Shown here: positions 1 to 6,040 of the stretch, in pieces
Layout of the letters: the number at the start of each line of letters is the position of its first letter
Numbering within the stretch: position 1 is the stretch's first letter
Assembly (NCBI RefSeq): GCF_900114055.1
Contig: NZ_FORR01000024.1
Location: 1-46,401, forward strand
Length of the DNA stretch: 46,401 bases
Reading direction: 5' to 3'
Source: Thermoflavimicrobium dichotomicum
GTDB taxonomy: Bacteria; Bacillota; Bacilli; Thermoactinomycetales; Thermoactinomycetaceae
Notes under the pieces: model-generated
Told to the model about the DNA's origin: nothing
The model's database searches: none
The model's input: the letters and a program-made list of their open reading frames with translations, nothing else
Position numbers and translations under genes: made by a program

Positions 1-225
1 TGAGTCATGCTTTTCATAGAAGCCAATTTGTTCAAAAGCCTTTAAGAGATTTTGAAGCCGTGCTGGTGGAAGAATTTTGACATAATCTCGATCCGGATGA
101 TCTACAGCCCCTGCAATGTCTAAATGAGTAATAAAGTAGTATGAATCAGAACGACTAGAAAGTAAAAGATTACTAGGTAATTTGCAAGAGAATGGAAAAA
201 CTTTCTTCTCAGGGGTGAGATGATC
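1..225 (-). CDS. Possible partial protein running off the left edge
   Basis: On the minus strand one frame is open from a TAA at 226-228 to the window edge. It reads with protein-like composition, for example ITHLDIAGAVDHPDRDYVKI and then PARLQNLLKAFEQIGFYEKH. No ATG with a ribosome binding site is seen, so the start is either a rare codon or lost. I do not recognise the family. It overlaps the small plus-strand ORF at 228-344 only at the edge. It may be the remnant of a longer gene. Confidence 0.3.
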
Positions 226-227
226 TT

Positions 228-344
228 ATGTGCGCATATTGGGAAAAGGCTATCAAAGAATACTTTGAGCGCGAGCGGAAGCGCTGGCTTAAAAACAGCC
301 AAATAAAAAAGTCCCGATTTCGGGACTCATGTAAAGGGATATAG
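228..344 (+). CDS. Small basic protein, 38 residues, unknown
   Basis: An ATG at 228 lies seven bases after a good ribosome binding site, GGGGTGAG at 213-220. The product is very charged and amphipathic (MCAYWEKAIKEYFERERKRW), and looks like a short helix. The end of the frame runs through the hairpin at 311-326, which acts on the other strand, so the last ten codons may not be conserved. Function unknown. The RBS is the main evidence that it is translated. Confidence 0.4.
   Translation: MCAYWEKAIKEYFERERKRWLKNSQIKKSRFRDSCKGI
305..326 (-). terminator. Rho-independent terminator, minus strand
   Basis: GTCCCGATTTCGGGAC at 311-326 is a tight hairpin. Read on the minus strand it is followed by a run of six T (A run at 305-310). 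It would end transcription of the minus-strand small gene at 410-562. Confidence 0.7.
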
Positions 345-409
345 AGAGTAGAGAAAGTGCGGGGAGTGTCGGATTGGAAGAAGATTACATATCCTCTTCA
401 GCTTACATT

Positions 410-562
410 TTATCCATAATAAAAGAATTGTTCAAAAGCTTGGATATTATTAGTTACCCCTTTGTTTCCTTCTCGCAACTCACCAAATATGATTCCATTT
501 GGTTTAGTATTTAAACTTTTTTTTGCCTTTTGGATTAGGTCTTTTAGCTTATCGTTCATCAT
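410..562 (-). CDS. Small hypothetical protein, 50 residues
   Basis: A minus-strand frame of 50 residues starts at tandem ATG codons (562 and 559) and ends at TAA 410-412. It begins MMNDKLKDLIQKAKKSLN and ends NIQAFEQFFYYG. A weak GGGGAA sequence precedes the start. A strong minus-strand terminator at 305-326 lies just downstream, which supports a real transcription unit. I do not recognise the family; the acidic-basic mix suggests a small soluble protein such as an immunity or accessory protein. Confidence 0.45.
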   Translation of the reverse strand: MMNDKLKDLIQKAKKSLNTKPNGIIFGELREGNKGVTNNIQAFEQFFYYG

Positions 563-796
563 TCAATTTCCCCAATCAATATTTATAGTTATTCTTGTAT
601 AATCAGGCAGGTTTCTTATTTGAGGTCGGATTTGCTGTGTACCTATATGGGGTATATTCGAGATACGCACAAAAGCGGCACGATAGATGAGAAAAAATGG
701 AAAGGAGGGCACGAAGGCTCTCCTACGTTCGCTGGTATTACCCGCAATGTAGATTCCTAATAGGAGGAGTTCTTAATGAGATATAACAACAACTCC

Positions 797-1354
797 TCAT
801 GATTGTTTATTTATGTATCGATAAACAGTCGCACGAGTAGTTTCAAACATTAAGGCTATATCTTTAATTGGAGTCCCATTTTGAGCAAGTGTTTTCATCA
901 TTTCAACCTCTTTATTCCCAAATTTTTCAGGTCTTCCTCCTAATTTCCCTCGTGCTTTAGCAGCAGCTCGTCCCGCTGCTGAGCGTTCCTGAATTAGATT
1001 CCGTTCAAACTCGGCAAAAGCAGCAAAGAGATGAAACATAAGCTGGCCAGTCGCGTTGGAACGATCCATTGTGATGTTTTCTTGTAAACTTTGAAGACTA
1101 ATCCCTCTGTCGTTTAGTTCATTTACTAGTTGGATTAAATGCTGCATATTTCTTCCGAGTCGATCTAATCGCCAAACAACTAAAGTATCTCCTTCTCTAA
1201 TATATCGAAGTGCATCTTCCAAACCCGGACGTTTCTCTTTTGCACCACTGACCTTATCAGTAAATATTTCCTCACAACCGTGTTTTGTTAAAGCGTCGAT
1301 TTGTAAATCTAGATTTTGAAGTCAAGTCGAAACTCGTGCATAACCAACTTTCAT
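797..1354 (-). pseudogene. tnpR: Serine resolvase/invertase with in-frame stop
   Basis: The minus-strand reading frame from ATG 1354 begins MKVGYARVST, the classic start of Tn3-type resolvases with the catalytic Ser at residue 9. Codon 11 is TGA (1322-1324). The same frame then continues as QNLDLQIDALTKHGCEEIF and through the normal resolvase domain (VVWRLDRLGRN, then FAEFERNLIQERSAAGRAAA) to a C-terminal helix-turn-helix (IKDIALMFETTRATVYRYI). A good RBS (AGAGAGGA) precedes the ATG. About 185 codons, normal family length. The single TGA should abolish the full protein; reinitiation downstream would lack the catalytic serine. It would resolve cointegrates of a Tn3-type element, but no intact transposase lies beside it. 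Confidence 0.85.
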
Positions 1355-1440
1355 TTTAAATCCTCTCTGTGTCAAACAGTTTAGAAATATTGTATCAAAA
1401 CTTATTTATCACAGATATATCTATACATAGATTATTTGAT

Positions 1441-1510
1441 GAGTTTTTATACACTTTTTAAGCTCTCAACATCAGATAGAATAAGGATAAACATGAGTGT
1501 ATAGAAACTC
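1441..1510. repeat. 15-bp inverted repeat upstream of resolvase, candidate res subsite
   Basis: GAGTTTTTATACACT (1441-1455) and AGTGTATAGAAACTC (1496-1510) are inverted copies with one mismatch, 40 bases apart, in the AT-rich region just upstream of the resolvase start. Resolvases bind paired inverted motifs in a res region next to tnpR, so this is a reasonable but unproven resolution site. The rest of 1355-1648 holds no gene. Confidence 0.4.
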
Positions 1511-1648
1511 CTGATTTTTTATACAAAAAAGCCCAAGCGAATCCTTGTCCGGACACAGCGGCGCGGCCCTATTTTTCATTACTTCGTATATTTCTGTTCG
1601 GCCATCTTTTGGATTTGTTCACTCATCAAACTTGAATTTCATCTCACT

Positions 1649-2176
1649 TTACCTTTCTGGAGTCATGGTACATTTTAGGGCAAGCCATACGTTAAAATTA
1701 TCAATGAACCAATATCTTTCATTTTCAGGTACATATTGATCAAAAGTATCATATATCCCAATCCATCCATCGGGAACAAAATACTCAAACGAAGCAGGCT
1801 CAGGAAAATTTGAATAAAACTTTCTATTGTCGAAATCTACAAATAAAGCAGGATTGAGGTCGAGCATTTCGTTATAATCTGACTGACTTTCGATATATAC
1901 CATCATACATTCTCTTAATTCTTCTGTTTCCACTCGATAATCTCGTATGGCTTCTAAGAAAAGGGAAGCTGTTTCTTCATTGACAACAGGAAGATAAACA
2001 CAATAGTCATCATCCAGCCATCTTTCACCTAATACTTCTTTATCTTCTCCGTATGCTTTAGACCACTTAATATAATCAAGGAACCAAACTTCTTTTTCCG
2101 TAACATACCATCCCCATTGTCCTTGATGCTGCACACCGACAATGATATTCATTGCATACTCTGGAAAGCATTTCAT
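1649..2176 (-). CDS. Hypothetical acidic protein, 175 residues
   Basis: Minus-strand ORF starting at ATG 2176, chosen because AGAGGTGA lies five bases upstream; an upstream in-frame GTG at 2185 is inside that ribosome binding site. The product (MKCFPEYAMNIIVGVQHQGQ onward) is soluble, acidic and rich in Tyr, Trp and Asp, with no membrane segments. I do not recognise the family. Composition and position directly downstream of a YwqK-like gene on the same strand suggest an immunity-type protein of a polymorphic toxin locus; this is inference only. No toxin gene is visible. Confidence 0.6.
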   Translation of the reverse strand: MKCFPEYAMNIIVGVQHQGQWGWYVTEKEVWFLDYIKWSKAYGEDKEVLGERWLDDDYCVYLPVVNEETASLFLEAIRDYRVETEELRECMMVYIESQSDYNEMLDLNPALFVDFDNRKFYSNFPEPASFEYFVPDGWIGIYDTFDQYVPENERYWFIDNFNVWLALKCTMTPER

Positions 2177-2386
2177 TCGTTTCACCTCTACATTTACCCA
2201 ATTACAGTGACTATCTTCCCTCAGAAGAAAAAACAGGCACCTTAGAGGCCAAATTTAAGGGCTGAGAGGGAGAAAGAGGACGGAAGAGAACTAGCATAAA
2301 AATCTACAATGTGGCCGACGACAAGAGAAAATGTCAGCAATTTACAAAACTTTAGGGTAACGAAAATCCTTCGATGGATTTCGTTC

Positions 2387-2803
2387 TTATTCACTATAGA
2401 TTTTTCTAAACTTTACCCAAAGCTTATCGTTTGGATCACGCCTTCGACTTTCAACTAATTTTCCCTCTTCATCCCATTCCTTATATTCAACTTCAAGACC
2501 GAACTCATAATGACAGATGGATTTTACGCTACCATTAGGATGCCAACAAGTTTTAATGGATTTATGGTATTTACAAACGGAATCAGGTCTAAACAACTGA
2601 CATACCCACTCTTCCTTCAACTTTCCATTAGGATACCACTTTTTATAATTTTGCAAGAAGCCTTCTTGATAATGTTCCTCACTCTCTAAGACCCCATCAG
2701 GGTAACGATCCTGCACCATTCCTGTAAAAGGAACCCCGTCATAACAAAGAATATCGTCATCCCATTCCCAACGATCATCATGACTTGTATACAAGGTGCT
2801 CAT
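2387..2803 (-). CDS. YwqK-like protein (MORN-variant antitoxin family)
   Basis: The 138-residue product starts at ATG 2803, six bases after AGGAAGGAG; the longer frame to 2836 lacks an RBS. It has repeated toxin-antitoxin YwqK-type motifs: YPDGVLESEEHYQEG, WYPNGKLKEEW, WHPNGSVKSICHYE and WDEEGKL, which are MORN-like beta repeats with the signature Y/W-x-P/E-x-G-x-L/V. In Bacillus subtilis YwqK is the antitoxin of the deaminase toxin YwqJ. Here no toxin is seen next to it; upstream on the same strand only a broken fragment (2846-3049) and then the Tn3 insertion are found. It may be an orphan immunity gene retained against toxins of neighbours. Confidence 0.65.
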   Translation of the reverse strand: MSTLYTSHDDRWEWDDDILCYDGVPFTGMVQDRYPDGVLESEEHYQEGFLQNYKKWYPNGKLKEEWVCQLFRPDSVCKYHKSIKTCWHPNGSVKSICHYEFGLEVEYKEWDEEGKLVESRRRDPNDKLWVKFRKIYSE

Positions 2804-2845
2804 ATATGTCTCCTTCCTAATTGTTCTCAACAACACTGGCTACAC

Positions 2846-3049
2846 CTATTTTAGAATGCCGTCCGGGGTGGTCAAACGCAACGTGGTTTCTTTCTCAGGG
2901 ATGTCGAACTGGACTCCAAAAATATGATTAGCGGACATCATCTCCCCGAAAAATCATACCTTAATGTTCACTAAGGTATCAGCAAGTGGGTCACCTGGTT
3001 ACATCTGATTCATGATGTCTTCTAAATCAAGCTGAATATGTAAATCCCT
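2846..3049 (-). pseudogene. Protein remnant with two in-frame stops
   Basis: One minus-strand frame reads RDLHIQLDLEDIMNQM, stop, PGDPLADTLVNIKV, stop, FFGEMMSANHIFGVQFDI and on to DGILK and a TAG at 2846-2848. The three pieces are in the same frame and each is protein-like, so this is the eroded end of a gene, with two nonsense codons. Family not recognised. It lies directly between the transposon end at 3093 and the YwqK-like gene, so the transposon may have landed in or next to a gene that was already decaying. Confidence 0.45.
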
Positions 3050-3092
3050 GAAAAGTGGACAGAAAACCTAATCTCTTTTCAAATAACTTTAT

Positions 3093-3209
3093 GGGGTCCC
3101 GACAGAAAAACGCGGATTTACCACGCTAAGGACTTAGGGAAGTGAAAAACCCGATTTTCAACCACGTTAAGGGTTATAATCGGGTTTTTGTGTCTCATTG
3201 TATATTTAA
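3093..3209 (+). repeat. Left terminal inverted repeat, 117 bp
   Basis: Begins GGGGTCCCGACAG and is a near perfect inverted copy of 8970-9086 (116 of 117). It is about three times longer than a usual Tn3 repeat. The inner part contains a hairpin (AAAAACCCGAT ... ATCGGGTTTTT) that looks like a bidirectional terminator, and a copy of the last codons of tnpA. Confidence 0.95.
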
Positions 3210-3339
3210 TGGGTAAGTCCAGAGATAAGTCCAAAAACGGCCATACAGATAGAAAAAATTATAAAACCCAATGATACCAAGGGTTTCAAGAGCACTTCAT
3301 TTGACCCAAAGGTTCTTTTTTATAAGTATCCTTGTTTCA

Positions 3340-3395
3340 AAAAAGAGAAAAGCCGTCTCCCCTACTCTAAGAGGAAAAATCGGCTTTGACCATTG
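3340..3395 (-). terminator. Terminator of the csoR-MATE operon
   Basis: On the minus strand AAAGCCGATTTTTCC ... GACGGCTTT forms a stem followed by TCTCTTTTTT. It overlaps the last codons of the MATE gene, which is usual for compact mobile operons. Confidence 0.55.
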
Positions 3396-4764
3396 TCTGG
3401 CTCCACTTACGTGAATGAAACCGCCATCCTAAAAACACGGCCCTCCAAAGGTTATCAAGCAGAATAGCCAGCCAGATACCCACTAACCCCCATTCAAGCT
3501 GAATTCCTAATAAATACACTCCAGCAACACGAACAATCCAAATACCAATCGCCGTAGAAATCATCGGCCATTTGGTATCTCCCGCCCCATTTAATGCCCC
3601 CGTTAAGACTAAAACAATGGCTAAAGGTATTTCCTTAAATGCATCTATTTTGAGAGCTAAACCCACTTGCTGAATCACACTCGCATCTCGAGTGAAATAG
3701 TGAGCCGCCCATTCTCCACCAAAAAACTCGAAAACACCGAGAAATCCCATAATGACTGCACATAATCCAGCCGAAATCCAACCATAAGAAAAGGCATCTT
3801 TGGGTCGCCCAGCTCCTAACTGTTGGCCAACTAATGTTGCAGCGGCTACGGCAAATCCATATCCAGGCAGATAAGACCAGGCTTCGATATTACCTGCGAT
3901 CTGGTGAGCCGCAAAGGTATAGGTCCCCAGAGAAAGGATCAACCCAAAGTAAAAAACCTGCCCTACTCTCATAATCAGGCGCTCGATGGCGGCGGGAGTA
4001 CTAATTTGAATCATCGAGCGGAGTACAGAACGATCAGCTTTCCAGCCTCGAGACCATCCCTTACCGATATTGGTTTCACTTTTTCGTAACTGTATCCAAA
4101 GAATCGCAACTCCAACCACTCGACTTACAACTGTTGCTACAGCCGCTCCAACAATCCCAAATCCAGGTAATGGGCCAAGTCCGAAAATCAATACATAGTC
4201 CAACAGAATATGAATCCCGTTCATCCAAAAGCCTGCTTTCATGGGGGAAACAGTGTCTCCTACTCCTCGTAGCAAACTTCCTAATCCAAACATTAGTGAT
4301 ATGAATATAGACGGAACCGCTACAATACGAAAATAGATTGTTCCTTGTTGTAGTACGGCCGGTTCTGCTCCCATTAAACGCAAGATAGGTTCTGCAAAAA
4401 ACAGAGTAATCAACCCAAACAAGATACCGATCCAACTGCTAAGTAAAACCGATTGCTTTGCCACTTTTTGAGCTTCTTTGATGTTATTTGCACCAATGGC
4501 TCTGGCTATAAGAGAGGTGCTTCCTACTCCAATTGCCATAAAAACAGCAAAATACACTTGCAAAATCGTTTGAGTAATTCCAACTGCAGAAACTTCTACA
4601 AGTCCCAGTTCGGATACAAAAAGAGTATCCACAAACCCAACCAAGGTTTGCAGGATATTTTCTACAATAGCTGGCCACGCAAGAGTAAGTACGATACGAC
4701 CTTTTTCTAGGAGCGATTTGTTTTGAACTTCAGACAGATTATCGAATGAACTTGTCGAGGGCAT
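3367..4764 (-). CDS. MATE family efflux transporter
   Basis: A 465-residue polytopic membrane protein of the MATE (multi antimicrobial extrusion) family, which exports cationic drugs or metabolites by Na+ or H+ antiport. About twelve hydrophobic helices are evident, in two homologous halves; typical stretches are LTLAWPAIVENILQTLVGFV near the N terminus, GVGSTSLIARAIGANN, and AAATLVGQQLGAGRPKDAF in the second half. Length is normal. The start was set at ATG 4764 because GGAGGATTTACAAG precedes it; the frame is open further upstream without an RBS. It overlaps the end of the CsoR-type repressor gene by 26 bases, so translation is probably coupled. It is transposon cargo, and is expected to be induced by whatever ligand the repressor senses. 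The exported substrate is unknown. Confidence 0.92.
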   Translation of the reverse strand: MPSTSSFDNLSEVQNKSLLEKGRIVLTLAWPAIVENILQTLVGFVDTLFVSELGLVEVSAVGITQTILQVYFAVFMAIGVGSTSLIARAIGANNIKEAQKVAKQSVLLSSWIGILFGLITLFFAEPILRLMGAEPAVLQQGTIYFRIVAVPSIFISLMFGLGSLLRGVGDTVSPMKAGFWMNGIHILLDYVLIFGLGPLPGFGIVGAAVATVVSRVVGVAILWIQLRKSETNIGKGWSRGWKADRSVLRSMIQISTPAAIERLIMRVGQVFYFGLILSLGTYTFAAHQIAGNIEAWSYLPGYGFAVAAATLVGQQLGAGRPKDAFSYGWISAGLCAVIMGFLGVFEFFGGEWAAHYFTRDASVIQQVGLALKIDAFKEIPLAIVLVLTGALNGAGDTKWPMISTAIGIWIVRVAGVYLLGIQLEWGLVGIWLAILLDNLWRAVFLGWRFHSRKWSQTMVKADFSS

Positions 4765-5008
4765 CTTGTAAATCCTCCAATACTTTCTCTTCATCTCCCG
4801 AACGAATTGCGTTCACCAAACATCCCTCCAAATGATCGCGAAGAATCAACTTACCTGCGTTATCCAGGGCTTTACGTACAGCTGCGATCTGAATAAGCAA
4901 TTCACCACAGTCTCGATCTTGCTGAGCCATTTCTTTTATTGCTCGAACATGACCCTCAATACGCGCCAGTCGATTCACAATGGCTGGACGATGCTTATGA
5001 TCTGACAA
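4739..5008 (-). CDS. CsoR/RcnR-family metal-sensing repressor
   Basis: An 89-residue all-helical DNA-binding repressor of the CsoR/RcnR/FrmR family (HKHRPAIVNRLARIEGHVRA at the N terminus). Potential ligands are Cys34, His59 and Cys63 (DCGELL; LRDHLEGC), the C-H-C pattern of Cu(I)-sensing CsoR rather than the C-C of CstR or the H-C-H-H of RcnR. The start is TTG at 5008, with AGGAGG eight bases upstream; the ATG at 5013-5015 is out of frame. It is the first gene of an operon with the MATE exporter. A G/C-tract operator lies in its own leader (5026-5044), so autorepression is likely. Which metal or electrophile it senses cannot be told from sequence. Confidence 0.9.
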   Translation of the reverse strand: MSDHKHRPAIVNRLARIEGHVRAIKEMAQQDRDCGELLIQIAAVRKALDNAGKLILRDHLEGCLVNAIRSGDEEKVLEDLQDALDKFIR

Positions 5009-5025
5009 ATCATAACCCTCCTGTT

Positions 5026-5044
5026 TATCCCCCCTAGGGGGATA
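5026..5044 (-). promoter_or_regulatory. CsoR-type operator (G/C-tract palindrome)
   Basis: TATCCCCCCTAGGGGGATA is a near palindrome of C and G tracts with AT flanks, the type recognised by CsoR/RcnR repressors. It lies between the likely promoter and the RBS of the repressor gene, 18 bases from the start codon, where binding would block transcription. On the minus strand, upstream of it, a possible -10 (TATACT or TACAAT) and -35 (TTGAGA) can be seen around 5050-5080. Confidence 0.75.
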
Positions 5045-5087
5045 TTTTATTGTAGTATAGCATATAACAGGATCTCAAATTGAGGTA

Positions 5088-5188
5088 AAAATTGTCACAG
5101 AATATATCTTCTGCGTCACTTTTCAGTTATAATGGGTGAAACAATGCAGGAAAAAGGGGGTCTAACGGTGAAAAAAAGTGACGCAGAA
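5088..5188. other. Probable TnpI-type recombination site (IRS) with accessory repeat
   Basis: AAAATTGTCACAGAA (5088-5102) and TTCTGCGTCACTTTT (5109-5123) are inverted 15-mers (12 of 15 matching) separated by a 6-base spacer, the core-site layout of tyrosine recombinases. A third copy, AAAAGTGACGCAGAA (5174-5188), is an exact inverted match of the second arm and sits just inside the recombinase gene. In Tn4430 the internal resolution site likewise lies next to tnpI and has a core of inverted repeats plus extra binding motifs. Confidence 0.7.
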
Positions 5189-6007
5189 CTCGATGGTTTT
5201 AAAGCATATCTTCTCGAAAAGGGAAAACGGGAAAAAACGATTGAGGATCATGTACGGCATATAACCAATTTTCGCAGGTGGTTGCAGTCTGAAGGAGGCG
5301 ATCTTGCGAATTTGACTCGATATGATGTCCAGCAGTACATCAAACATCTTCAGAATAAAGGGAACAAAGCAACTACCCTTAATCCGAAGTTTAGTGCCAT
5401 TGTAGCCTATGCCCGGTACATCGGGCAATCCCATCTGGTAGAAAACATCCAACGGCCGGAGATTCGCCATACTCGGCATATTTCACCCAAATCATTATCC
5501 CGAGTGGATCGAAACCGCCTCTTTCGTGAGCTTGAGAGATCGGGTAATCTCCGTTCAATCGCCGTTGCCTATACTCTTCTTTATACAGGCTTACGCGTAT
5601 CCGAATTAGTAGCATTAAATCGTGATGACGTGCATATGGGCGAACGCTCCGGCCAGGTGATCGTTCGCGATGGCAAAGGAGGAATTGCCCGTACTGTTCC
5701 TCTACCATCAGAAGCGCGTTACCATCTCCGCCGATACCTGGAAACCCGGGAAGATGACGATCCCGCACTATTTCTTTCCAACTTTAAGCAGCGTATTTCC
5801 ATTCGAGCTGTCCAACGAATATTTGAAAAACTGGACATTCACCCACACATGTTACGTCATACCTACGGACGAGAGCTCGTTTCCTCTGGAGTCGATATTG
5901 CCACGGTTGCTGAATTGATGGGACATAGTGATGTGAATGTGACCCGCAGATATGCAGCTCCTTCGATGAAAGACCTTGAACAAGCCGTTGAAAAAGTGTT
6001 TGGATAA
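5168..6007 (+). CDS. tnpI: Tyrosine recombinase, TnpI-like cointegrate resolvase
   Basis: A 279-residue tyrosine recombinase. The N-terminal SAM-like core-binding domain (about 10-95) is followed by the catalytic domain with all hallmark residues: Arg143 (TGLRVSEL), Lys170 (RDGKGGIART), His227 and Arg230 (HMLRHTYGREL), His253 (LMGHSDVNVT) and the nucleophile Tyr262 (RRYAAPS). The start is GTG 5168, with AAGGGGGT upstream; the open frame to ATG 5132 has no RBS and would cover the recombination site. Placed just before tnpA and downstream of an inverted-repeat core site, it most likely resolves cointegrates of this Tn3-family element, as TnpI does in Tn4430. It appears intact, unlike the transposase. 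Confidence 0.9.
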   Translation: MKKSDAELDGFKAYLLEKGKREKTIEDHVRHITNFRRWLQSEGGDLANLTRYDVQQYIKHLQNKGNKATTLNPKFSAIVAYARYIGQSHLVENIQRPEIRHTRHISPKSLSRVDRNRLFRELERSGNLRSIAVAYTLLYTGLRVSELVALNRDDVHMGERSGQVIVRDGKGGIARTVPLPSEARYHLRRYLETREDDDPALFLSNFKQRISIRAVQRIFEKLDIHPHMLRHTYGRELVSSGVDIATVAELMGHSDVNVTRRYAAPSMKDLEQAVEKVFG

Positions 6008-6040
6008 AATACTAACTACCCCTTTTAAGGAGGAAATAAA

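Noticed and set aside
120-302. 60-residue minus-strand ORF, hydrophobic
   Set aside because: It has no RBS and conflicts with a better minus-strand frame and with the RBS-supported plus-strand small ORF at 228.
797-1354. Resolvase as part of the transposon at 3093-9086
   Set aside because: It lies outside the inverted repeats and that element has its own tyrosine recombinase.
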